Shown here: positions 20,432 through 32,400 of the stretch, in pieces
How the letters are laid out: each line of letters opens with the position of its first letter
How positions within the stretch are numbered: the stretch's first letter is position 1
Assembly (NCBI GenBank): GCA_020137815.1
Contig: CM035352.1
Span: 8,104,905 to 8,168,904 of the forward strand
Direction: 5' to 3'
Source of the DNA: Hormiphora californensis
Lineage: Eukaryota > Ctenophora > Tentaculata > Cydippida > Pleurobrachiidae
DNA: 64,000 nucleotides
The notes under the pieces: model-generated
Told to the model about the DNA's origin: nothing
What the model saw: only the letters and a program-made list of their open reading frames with translations
Databases searched by the model: none
Translations under genes and position numbers: made by a program

Positions 20432-22637
20432 ATGACAAGCGAAGACATCGCTAATCTGAACGCGATCCAGGATCCGAACACCCTTGCGGCCCTTCAGGAT
20501 AAACTGGGACAGATGAACATCAAGCGAGCTGACAGTGACACACTTGATTTGCCTGTTGCTATCAGGAAACGGGTGAATGCCATTAAGAACATCCAACTGC
20601 AGACCACAAAACTCGAAGCGGAGTTGTACAAGGAAGTGCACAAGTTAGAGATCGAGTATGCCAAGAAATATGCTCCCCTCTACCAAAGGAGAATGCAGAT
20701 TGTCAATGGAGAGGTTGAACCATCTGAGTCAGAGTGCGTTATGCCCGGGGAGGAGGAAAACTCAACACCTCAGGTAGATATGAAGGGGGTATATTATATT
20801 TGATTAAAGCGGGAATATGGGTTACCATGGTGACCTCAGAGAGAGTAGATCTCTTGTTTTAGCTCTCCAGAACGCACTTGTAATAATAATAATCATCCCA
20901 TCTCTCTCCTAGGATAATAGAGAAGAATCAATGAAGGGGATCCCCGGCTTTTGGTTGACAATCTTCAAGAATACAGAGATCCTTTCTGAAATGTGCATGC
21001 CTCATGATGAACCAATCCTTGAGGCACTTCAGGATATTCAGGTTAGTTCACTGTTGCTATTAAATCCATATTTCACTTATTTAGTGGCTGTTTAATCCAT
21101 TTTCGGGGATTTGCTCACTGTTTTTTCTAACTTTAATATCTGTGGATGTCACATTTACTGATCCTTTCTCCTCCCTCCAGGTATCCTTCCTGGAAAAGAA
21201 GGGGTTTGGGATTTGTTTGGGGTTTTTATTCCGAAAATGAGTTTTCGAAAGGACAGAGATTAAAACAAAGAAAGAGAGAAGAGTGAGCCCCGTGATTTCG
21301 ACCCAGTTTGTTTTTTTGGGGGCCCCAGATTTTTTGTTTACTGGCTGTAATCAACTGGAAAAGAAAGGTTGTTTTTTTTTTGGGGGGTCCCCCCAAAAGA
21401 ACCCCGAGACCATTTTTATTCTTTTACGCCCTGGGGGCGGGAAGGGAAATTTGGGTAGTAAAAAAGGGGAAAAAAAAACTTTTGGGGGGGGCCCCCCTTT
21501 TAAAAAGGGGGGGGTATTGGGGGGTCGGGAGAGAGGAGAGAGAGCGGGGGAAAGGGGGGCCAGGGGATTCTGTTCCTTTATCTTTTTATCTCTTCTTATG
21601 CTCTTTGTATATTCTAATTTCTCTCTTCCTTTCCTCTCTCTTCCCCATCTCTCTCCCTAAAAACCCTTTTTTTGAGATCTTTTTCTTTTTTTCCCCTATT
21701 TTTTTTCGCCCTTTTTTTTTTTCTTTTTCCTTTTTACTTCCCCTTCCTCTCCTCTCTCGCTTTCTGATGGAGTGAGTCAGATATTCACTGAAAAGAGTTC
21801 TTGAGAAGGTGACTCGAGATGGAAGAGAGACCGATTTCGATCTTTGAGGACCGAGATTGTTTACTGCTGTACTTCAACGGAAGAAAGGTTTGTTCTTTCT
21901 TGGTGGGTCCTCATCGAACCAGATGACCTATTTCATCTTTACCCCTGAGAGTGTGAAAGGAGAATGCAAGAGCAGAAGAGGAGAGGGAAGAGAGGAAGTA
22001 CGAGAGCAGCGAGAGAGGAAGATACGAGAGGAGAGAGAGAGAGGTACGAGAGAGGAGAGAGGAGAAGAGCAGAGAGCGCGAGCAGAGCGGAGATGCTGAG
22101 AGAGGCGAGGAGCTGCTCTGATACATACTGATTAATTCCTGTCTCTATCATCTCTCTGCATCTATTCTCTCTCTCTCGTCTCTCTACTCTTCTAGACTTC
22201 TCTCTCCTCTCTCTCCTTCCTCCCAATCTGCAAGTTGCACACGTTTATAACTTGATGAGATGGGCTCGAAAGAAGGGAGGTTTAATACTTTCAACCCTAT
22301 TCTTGATGTATAAGCACTCTGAGATTCATATTGTGTGGTTCAGCAGCTGAGATGAATATGAATAAACGGTTGCGGGTAGGGGTGCGAGGCAGTAATTATT
22401 AGCAGTTCGAAAAATAATGGTACTGAGAGACGAGAAAGAGTGAGCAAGGAAGAGAAGAACCTCTCTCAGGATGTAGCAGAGAGGAGAGGCCGAGAGGAGA
22501 GAGAGAGAGAGAGAGCGAGAGATAGGAGGAGAGAGAGGAGAGAGTAGGCTGGAGAATCATGCGACAGAGAAGAGAGAGACGAGTCGATAGCTAGACGAGC
22601 GATAGAGCGAGCTGCTAGCAGCGATTCGATCTCTCTC

Positions 22638-22701
<64 letters not shown>

Positions 22702-24839
22702 TCTATCTCTCCCGCTCTATCTCTACAAGAGGGGGTATGTGTGTAAACAAGTGTAGGATATTGATTTGTCTACACCTGTCAAGTGTGGTAAGACCGACCC
22801 CTTCCACAGCTGCAGTAGCCACAGCGAACTGTGGTTATGAACATTAATTAGAGAAATATCAAATCAGTTCATAGTTTACATGATTCATTTTATCCAGAAT
22901 TATTTGACGGTTGATTAATTTATTGATTCAGAGAGAGAAAAAACCATTTGGTAGATTATGCAATCGTTTCAAAATACATTTGAAGATTTCTAGAGGAGAA
23001 TTATAATGCACTGACTGCAATATATATACGTTGGGGAGATTGGTTTTGTTCAATATATTCGAGAAATTGCTATTGTGCAAGACCTTTAAATTTCACAATA
23101 TTTTTGTTAGAAAGACGGATTTTACATCATGAAATTGTATATCATAAAATCAAGAGTTTAGAATGTATATTTCTGTGAGCTGGTGAGGGTATAATCCAAT
23201 AGTAAACGAGGTCAAGATCATATTTCATACACAGTGTACACGTCCCGGAATACTTTCTTTGTCCTCACATCACTAGCTTCTTCTTAACTCCCTAAATATA
23301 GTCCCTACCATTATTATAACACCTTGTCTTGTCCTTTGAACAAAACAAATGTTTTTTGCAGGAAAGAATGTGACTGAGAAGGTGGTAAAGAAGAAACAAA
23401 GGATGAGGGGTGCCAAGGGCCAGACCAGGATTATCCAGAAGACCATCAAGGAGAACAGCTTTTTCAATTTCTTCGCTCCTCCTCAGATGCCAGCTGAGGA
23501 TGATATGGTGGACGAAGAGTTGGAGGCACTTCTAACCACTGATTTTGAGGTAATTGAGGCACTTCTAACCACTGATTTTGAGATGCACTGACTTGTTGTG
23601 TAATACAAAAAGAGTTATACAGTAAAGCCTGTCCACGCCTTGTCAGTACCTTGAATACAAACTCTTCGCTAATTCCAGTTATAAAAAGGAGGGGAATTGG
23701 GAAGTAAAGAGTTTTAGTGGAAAATTATCCCCCTATCATATCAAAATTTGATACTATTTTCCCCTGAATAGAAGGCAATATATTTTCTCATACTTGGCCG
23801 ATAAAAACATTGTACACTGAGTAGATCTACATTCCATATGAACATCCCTCCTGAGATGTATTTACAGTGTCATATTCAGATACACACACACATGCATGTC
23901 ACATCCTTACTATTAATAGTAAAAACTCTTCTACCGATTATCAGATCCCCCGCTCATTTTGATTTTGAAATAGCCCCTATCCTATCGAGTCTTACTTTGT
24001 GACATTACTTTGTACAAGTGCTATTAATTATACCAGTGATAACCATGTGATTATCCCCAGTGAGCTATTAATTATACCAGTGATAACCATGTGATTATCC
24101 CCTCCACAGATCATATATCAGTATAAATCCATCTGATTAAATTCGGAATAATGATATTAATTTACCCTCCCTCTTCCTCCAGATTGGTCAGTATATCAGA
24201 GAGAGAATTATCCCAAAGGCAGTTTGGTACTTTACCAATGAGGTGACTGACATTGAGTCTGATCTTGATGATGTGGACAGTGAGGATGACGCTAGCTCCA
24301 CCAGTGATTATGTGAGTTAATTAGGGGTAGTTAATTAGTTAGGGATAGATAATTAGTCAGGGATAAATAAGTTGAATAAATCGTTGATTTATTTAGTTTC
24401 TATTTCTACCTCGACCCTATTTTCTGTTTCTAGAGTCCAACTGAACCCCCCCCCCCCCCCCCCCCCCCGCACTGCACCCCCTACCCTGACCCCCCCCACC
24501 CCGACTGAACCAAATGAAACGCTTCAATCTTCATTGTATAATTAATGTGCTGGTTATTTCATGGTATGTGTGCCTCAGTGCATGTGATCATTTAATTTGT
24601 AAATGTACAGCTAATCTTTCTCTTGCCCTATAATGTTCATTTTTATCTGTCATTTTATTCATTTCCCGCTCTAACTCTCTCACTTTTCTCTTTCGTCACT
24701 CATTTTACTTTTATCTTAATTTTTGTAGGAGGCAATGCGTAGTGGAGTAATTGGGAGATAAAAAGTGCATAATCACGTGTCATCTGTCTCTCTCTTTCTC
24801 TCTCTCTCTCCCCTTTCGCTCTCTCTCTCTCTCTCTCTA

Positions 24840-24916
<77 letters not shown>

Positions 24917-25646
24917 GCCAGGGCTGAGGGGCCGTATATTATACCAGGAGATGTTATATATGACCACGTTTGCAGCACTCCTTACGATTCTCTCTGTCCT
25001 GAACCTAAGTTCATTTTGACAATTCTTGTCCTTTATACAGGGTAGCTATCTCTCCCTCTCTATATCTCTCCCTCTCTCAGTCTCTCTATCTATCTCTGGA
25101 CTCTGGTATTATCGTATATATCGCATGGTCATGAGTGGCGTGTTCGTGTGTGATCCGGCAGCTGTCACGGAACATTATCCACTCTGTCTGAGAGTAGAGA
25201 GAGGTTGTATAATAGAAAGACACACGGTAGAAAGGGGAGAGGCACAGCAAAATAAAAGAAGGGATCTAAAGGAGAGAGGGAGATATAAAAGAGAGAGGGA
25301 GATATAAAAGAGAGAAATATGATATCAAGCGATGAGCTCATCATAATCCGCACGACAGAAAGATGTTTAAAACATGTCGTTAGATCATGATTTACAAATC
25401 CCATGACCCAAAACTAACACCCCCATTTCCCCTCTAATATCTCTAGGGCCAAAGTAACACTCCCATCTAGCCCTCTGTCCACGCCTATAACACCCCAATG
25501 TATAACACCCCAATGTATAACACCCTATTTTCTCCAATATATAACACCCTATTTTCTCCCAGGATGATGATTTGGAACATAATGAGAACATTGTGGCTAA
25601 CGAGACAGTTACCGACGTGCAGAAGGAAGAATGCAAACAGCAGTAG
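20432..25646 (+). CDS. NAP1L1-like: Nucleosome assembly protein 1 (NAP1L1/4-like)
   Basis: Clear exons are 20432..20773, 20913..21041, 23362..23549, 24183..24311 and a last exon 25563..25646; the phases agree, apart from exon 3. NAP1 is a histone H2A-H2B chaperone that shuttles between nucleus and cytoplasm. Visible family text includes LPVAIRKRVNAIKNIQ with the dimerisation helix, GIPGFWLTIFKN, KVVKKKQRMRG, SFFNFFAPPQMP and YIRERIIPKAVWYF, followed by a short acidic tail. The last exon ends in CKQQ, the CaaX-type end of animal NAP1L1/4. Exon 3, encoding the core beta region, falls in damaged sequence at 21181..21380 and seems present a second time near 21770..21900. An alternative exon 24729..24761 would give a tail without the CaaX box. 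A 33-bp tandem duplication sits at the end of exon 4. Confidence 0.88.
21181..22240. other. Low-quality stretch with two damaged copies of NAP1 exon 3
   Basis: Sequence at 21230..21450 and 21770..21970 can be aligned to itself: both contain a GATTTCGA core, a GATT(TT)TGTTTACTG core and a following GGAAAAGAAAGGTT or GGAAGAAAGGTT. The first copy is swollen by T, G and C homopolymers. Both resemble the NAP1 segment that should lie between exons 2 and 4. The 3' part (21960..22240) is GA-rich and irregular. This reads as an assembly or polishing fault, perhaps two haplotypes joined in tandem. Confidence 0.55.
22250..23361 (+). other. NAP1 intron 3
   Basis: Contains GA-rich irregular sequence at 22430..22620, a (CT)n microsatellite at 22630..22696, and then ordinary AT-rich intron up to the acceptor at 23360-23361. 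No other gene is seen. Confidence 0.6.
23523..23588 (+). repeat. 33-bp tandem duplication at the NAP1 exon 4 end
   Basis: GAGGCACTTCTAACCACTGA and the following bases up to GGTAATT occur twice in direct tandem. Only the first copy ends in a usable GT donor (GAG/GTAATT); the second runs into ATGCACTGA and a stop. Confidence 0.85.
24785..24912. repeat. (CT)n microsatellite in NAP1
   Basis: CT repeat with a few interruptions, just after the alternative terminal exon. Ser-Leu and Arg-Glu frames over it are artefacts. Confidence 0.9.
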
Positions 25647-26455
25647 AGACATCTATCTTTTTATTTTCAAATGGACTAAATTATTGAACACTCTGCTTTG
25701 CAATCTTTCTCTCTCTTTTTCTCACTCTTCACATACTATGCATCCACACTCCACCAGTTGACCATCACAGAAAGATGATTTTTTGGTGAGAGAGAGAGAG
25801 AGAGAGAGAGAAACAAAGATCACGTATTTTGTGGCTCTCCTGCTTTTGTGAGTTTTCACGAGGCTGATCGCCGGCCTTTTTATTAATCTACAATTTTTTT
25901 GTAGCGAGCAAACAAAGAAAAGTTCATTGTGTTTCTTTGCGATTGCTTTCACTCTCAAAACTTGTGTTTCTTTTCATTTTCCCAGCGAGCTTCATTAGAC
26001 CATTGAAAGGTAAATTGGTAGTTACAATGTATACACGATTCCACAACCCTCTGCCTTCCCTCTCGGTCCACTGTGAACTGCCTCGGAAACAGAACGCGCG
26101 CAGACCTTTCTCCATTGAGAGTACGAGTGTTCAGCAGTATAAAATCTGGCGCCAAATTCACGCGCAAAACCATTTTGAGCATTTAGAAAAATGTCATGGT
26201 GCGCGCGTCCGATTTGGGTACCTCTAATCATTTGAGAAGTCGCGTTGGATACACCCATACATTGGAAATGGGCCCGAACTGATCAGACTGGTTTTGATTT
26301 GTATCAGTTTCCATTCAGACTCATAAGTCATTCGACATTCGTAAATTAACTTACTGAACATTAATGTTACGATGTGCTATCCATTTCTAATTTCTTACTC
26401 CATATGGCATATGTATTTCTCAGTTGTTTTAACTTTTTTAAATTTTCTAGGCAGC
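25647..26455. other. Intergenic between NAP1 and the ER thioredoxin-fold gene
   Basis: Starts with the NAP1 3' UTR, then a (GA)n tract at about 25789..25811. The rest should contain the promoter of the gene starting at 26456. Open frames on both strands lack family support. Confidence 0.45.
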
Positions 26456-29400
26456 ATGTTACGATTGCTATACCTCGTTTGCTCAATCCACCTGGTCTCA
26501 GCAATCTTAACAGATGGTGGGTATATTATGGTCGTACTTTGCAATTTTGCATTATTGTAGTTGAACGAGTAGGTACAGTCGGACCCCGATTTAGGGCCCC
26601 CCGATTTAGTGGCACCCCGATTTAGGGACAGGATTTTTTTCCCCGATATACGAAAATTAACATAATTTGAACCCGATTTAGTGGACACCCCGATTTAGTG
26701 GACAAGAGCCTTTCCCCCGAGGGTGTCCCTAAATCAGGGTCCGACTGTACCTACATTTCAGTCTGACTAATCGCCCACACCCCCTTTCCAGATCCCCTGC
26801 CTACCGACAGTACCGTGGGTTCAGATTATGTTGACTCCAAACGGGACGGGGAAGGGTTGATTCATGTTGAAGATGTTAACATGAAAAAGTATACCAAAGA
26901 TACTCCTGCGTTTATCTACCACTTCGAGGACAAGTAAGTCTCACATTTTCCATCAATACATGCTTGATGAACAGCCCAGTTCAAATTTAACTTCAATAAA
27001 TGACCACACTTTTTACCCCCTCCCTAGGTCTGACACAGAGACTCTCGAGATTGTAAAATCAATGCTGCAACCCCTATCAACCATTGAGTTCCAGCTGAAT
27101 GCGACCCAAGGGTTCTGGGTTGATTTTGGGGTAACTCACACCAGCAAGGAGTTGCAGAAACAACTGAAACTTCACCACATCCCAGGCTTGTATCTTCATA
27201 TTAATGGAAAAACGGAGGAATATACTGGCACACCGGAGGTGTTTGGTAAGCGAACATAATTACCTAGTTATAATTGAGAATAGCTCGGGTTAGGGGGAAT
27301 CTACCCTCCCTTTTTATTGGCCCACGCGGTATTAAATGTGAATGGGGGTGGTTGTTGCATGTTATATTGGGGGGGGGATATATTATACAGTTAGTACAAG
27401 CAGGGGGGTAACTGCAGTGGGTGTGTGTGCTTTCCTTGTCCCCCGCAATATTCACGACTAACAAACTCCACAACTATAACTGGACCGGGGAACCAGAACA
27501 TCCTTTCCCTGACGCACCTACGTAGTGCCCAACCCATATCTTTACCATCATCTTCCCTCCCTCACCTTCCTCGAATTCCCTTTTATCCGTCATCCCACGC
27601 TCGAAATCCCATCTCTCCCTCCACATCCCATCTCCCCACCCTGCTAATCCCTTTTCAGATCACCCTCCCTTCTCTCCCCTCCCTCTAATTCCCTTGTCTC
27701 CCGTCCCCCTAATTCCCTTGTCACCCTCCCTCCCCCTAACTCCCTTCTCTCCCTCCCAGAGATAGTGGAGTGGATACTAAAGAAGACGAACACGACAATC
27801 AGGACATGGTCAGATGTACCATTCGGTATGAAGGACGGTAGTTACGAGATAAACCAACATAACTACAACAGATTCGCGGCAGAGTCAATCTTCTCTATGA
27901 TATACTTTTACGATGACGAGTAAGTACAAGTTGTAAAAATGGAGATAAGAGATCGATCGGGGGGGGGGGGGGGGGGGGGGGGGGTTCTGGAATGCTGCTC
28001 GAGCTCCCCAATGGAAGGATCACTGGTCAGAAAGGTTATGCAAACAAATTTAATGTTCTTCCTAATCCTATAGAAGCCCATACCAGTCCTTTCTCTTTAA
28101 TATTATGTGATAGTCATATCATAGTAAACACGATAAACCTCTTGCGTTATCAAGTATGGATTGCTTTGCATTTTGATGATTTATCATTTGGTAATTCTAA
28201 ATTATCAAACAATATATTTACTTTGCAAAGGCCTGTAGGTATTCCAACATGTTTGCCTTCCTTTAGGTATAGAAACATTTCTATAAACAACAACTTTCAT
28301 AGCCGTTATGGTGGTAGCCATTAACTTTGGTCTTCACTACCATGGGCTTCCTAGTCTAAACGATCTGGCTTTACTAACTGCTGAGGATAAAGTTGTCAAG
28401 GCTAGCTCCTTTGTACTCAAAGTACTGAGTCCTGTCATCCAAGCTCTGTCTACAAACGAGGTTGATTTGGAGGAATTTTCTGAGTCTACAGTTAGGGAGG
28501 TAGTGCACCGGTGCTACAGTATTGGGGCTGGAATTGGCGATACTACTGAAGCGACTCCTGAAGTTCAGGCACTGGCCGATTTCCTCGGTTTTCCATGGCT
28601 TTTAGAGGAACAAGAACCGTTGGGTGAACTGACCGTCCCATTCAACTTCAGCGAGCACTATCTTGTAATGGATGAATTGAACAATATAGAACTGGACGTA
28701 ATGGAAAATAAAATAGTATCTGCTAACTCATTTGTACTAGCTGCTAACAGTATTTTTATAGGCAAGTTGGTTGCTAAAGAAGGGGTCAAGAACATTAATT
28801 TGACGGAGTTTTCTGAGGGCGGAGTGAAGGAGTTTTTAACATTCTGTTACACTGGATCGATGGGGGAGGTTTTAACCAAGAAGAATTTCCGTGAAATCAA
28901 CAAGCTTAGTTTTGCGCTAAAGGTGGATTGGATACGAAATGGATGTCTGAAATTCTACTGTACTCTTTGTGCAATTCTAGAAACGCTTGAAGAAGCATTT
29001 TTCTTATTTCATGAGGCGGCATTTGTTCTTAAAGAGGCTGGCTCTCGAAAGTTCATACAGGCTCTACGCATTGGTCTAAACTTAAAACCCGGTTTGCGTT
29101 TAGAACTAATGAGGAGTTTCTTGTCCCGGAATCTAACATCTGCACACTTTACATCAGTTGATGTCTGCCTTTATTTGGCTCAAGATAAGATCGTAAATCT
29201 CTACCGTTACCTACTTAGTGTCATCAACCAGAAGACTCCGCCGTTTGAGCTGAATGATGGCGAAATGCGTCTGCTTCAGCCTTATTACTTAGCCAGATGT
29301 TCTGCACTGGACAAATCCGTGCTGTCTTCTTTGGTCGACGCAGTAAATTCTGGAATTTCCTCTACCCAATTAAGACTGGTTTTTGCAAAGTTTGGCAAAG

Positions 29401-32400
29401 CGTTAACTTCGGAATATAACGGATTCCGACAACTAAAATATCGTGAAGTCGATAAAGAGATGGCCATAGCGTTATACGGACTCATTCAGTTCCCTATAAA
29501 AATTAACTTTGAATTTGATGTGCTGAGGGATGGAGCACAGGCTACGAGAATGAGGTTGATGGATATGTTAGACGCCGAAAAGAAAATCGAAACGTGGCAT
29601 CATCTTTTCGAAGGAGCTGGTGGATATAATGCTGTTCCGAAAGTTTTAGGATTCTGGGATAACATCCCTTTACCTATAATTTATGGTTTAGGTCATTACA
29701 ACTACATGTTGAAACTGATGGAAGCATTAGATACAAGAAGTTGTTATGGTTTAGATGATTCAGAAGGACCTCACACATCTAGTTTCAAGTCAATAATTAA
29801 ATTATGTAATGTGCATTTAGCTGGTCATTTTAAAGAAGATTCGATTACTATAGGGGATTTGAGAGTGGATGAACAATCGTTTAATCTGTGCCTTCAACTT
29901 CATTCTGAGGAAAAGAGTTATTGTGGAATAAATCCGGTTGATTCATCAAAGCGATGCTGCGTGTTAGTAACAGTGATTGCACGTTTCGACGAATGGCCAG
30001 AGGTCGAAATGTACCCATGCATTGACCAGGAGTTTATAAATCAGCACAAAGATAAGTGTCTACACCAGGACCTAGCATCTCTACAGGTCATCTACTTTAG
30101 AGTTGGCGGCCACCAAATTACTGTCCGGTTTCCTGACTCTGTGTGCCCTCCCAGAGAACCTCTGGTTCTACATTGGTTCGTTGCTGAACTTGAAGAAGAG
30201 GCCCTCCGTAACTCGGATATTTCTGTTACAGAATTTGAAGCTTCAGACGTTGTGTGACGTCACTGATGAGTGACTAGTCATAACAGGCTACCCCTGATCC
30301 TTTGTAAAACACCTCTCCTCTGTAATAATGAATGCATGTGGGAAGAAGACAATCCCCCAAATCACGTGAGAGGGCCCTTCGAGTTGTCTGAATCAGAAAT
30401 AAGAAGAATCATTGGTAGTTTTTAGTTCTGCATGATGCATGTCTCATGGCCCACGCTTAGCTAATTAAAATTTGAATGATTGGGAATGTTGAACTGATGT
30501 TTCATGTTAATTTCAATCTGTTCAATTTTCCTTTCCAATTCGTTCCATTTTCATGTGTATTCACACAAATTTATTCCAAATATTATATTTTACTGAGATT
30601 GATCGATCTATGACTTCAGCCTTATTACTTAGCCAGGTGTTCTGCATTGGATAAATCCGTGCTGTCTTCTTTGGTCGACGCTGTAAACGCTGGACTTTCT
30701 GTTACCCAAATAAGACTGGTTTTTGAAAAGTTTGGTAAAGCGTTAACTTTGGATTTGAACGGATTCCGACAACTACAATATCGTGAAGTCGATAAAGAGA
30801 TGGCCAAAGCGTTATACGGACTCATTCAGTTCCCTATCAACATTAACTTTGAAATTGATGTGCTGAGGGATAGAGCACAGGCTACGAGAATGAGGTTGAT
30901 AGACATGTTAGACGCCGAAAAGAAAATCGAAACGTGGCATCATCTTTTCGAAGGGGTTGGTGGATATTATACTGCTGTTCCGAAAGTTTTAGGATTCTGG
31001 GATAACCTCCATTTACCTATAATTAATGGTTTAAAGCCTTACGACTACACGTTGAGGCTGATGGAAGCATTAGATACAAGAAGTTGTTATGGTTTAGATG
31101 ATTCAAAAGGTCCTCACACTTCTGCTTTCAAGTCATTAAAATCATATACTATGTATTTAGCTGGTCATTTTATGGAAGATTCGATTACTATAGGGGATTT
31201 GAGATTGGATGAACAATCGTTTAATCTGTGCCTTCAACTTCATTCTGGGGAAAAGAGTTATTGTGAAATAAATCCGGTTGATTCATCAAAGCGATGCTGC
31301 GTGTTAGTAACAGTGACGAATGGCCAGTGGTCGAAATGTACCCATGCATTGACCAGGAGTTTATAAATCAGCACAAAGATAAGTGTCTACACCAGAATCT
31401 GGCATCTCTACATGTTATCTACTTTAGAGTGGGTGGCCACCAAATTACCGTCCGGTTTCCTGACTCTGTGTGCCCTCCCAGAGAACCTCTGGTTCTACAT
31501 TGGTTCAAACTAGACGCTAGTCGACAAGATTCTTGGCAAGAGGCCCTCACTGAAGCTGTTGACGTTGTGTGATGTCACTGATGGCAACAGACTACAGAGT
31601 GACTATTTATAATGAATGCATGTGGGAAGAAGACATTCCCCCAAATCACGTGAGAGGGCCCCTCGATTTGTCTGAATCAGAAATGAGGACAATCATTAGC
31701 CATTGCTAGTTTTTGGTTCTCTATGTTGCATGTTTCACGGCCCACCCTTAGCTTATTAAAAATTTTATTTACACACAAATTCAGTCCAAATATTATGTTC
31801 TACTGAGATTGATCTATGACTATGAGGTGGATAGTAGAGTTCAATAGTCACACAGCATACCAGTTCACACGATGGGGGGGTTCCAACCTATTTCGTGTAT
31901 GTTTGTACGGAAAAAAACAGGGCTTTCCTCAAACAAAAAAATACAAAAAAAATACAAAAAAAATACAAAAAAATACAAAAAAGTACAAAAAAATACAAAA
32001 AAATAAAAACAGTTTTATATGGTAATTTACCATTATTGTTCGAACTTTTACTGTTTTTAAACATTCTTCCACGCTATTTCACGCAATTTAGCACAAAATA
32101 TATACATATTTTACATATGTAGCATGCCAAAATCGCGAGAGAAATTTCCCCGAATCGCAATTTCTTACCGAGAAAATTTTCTCGAATCGTATTTTCTAAG
32201 CGAGAAATTTCCCCGAATCGCAATTTCTTACCGAGAAAATTTTCTCGAATCGTATTTTCTAAGCGATAAATTTCCCCGAATCGCAATTTCTTACCGAGAA
32301 AATTTTCCCGAATCGTATTTTCTAAGCGAGAAATTTCCCCGAATCGCAATTTCTTACCGAGAAAATTTTCCCGAATCGTATTTACTAAGCGAGAAATTTC

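Noticed and set aside
21283-22099. Several 80-155 codon frames in the damaged stretch
   Set aside because: They consist of translated homopolymers and GA-rich sequence over the corrupted NAP1 exon.
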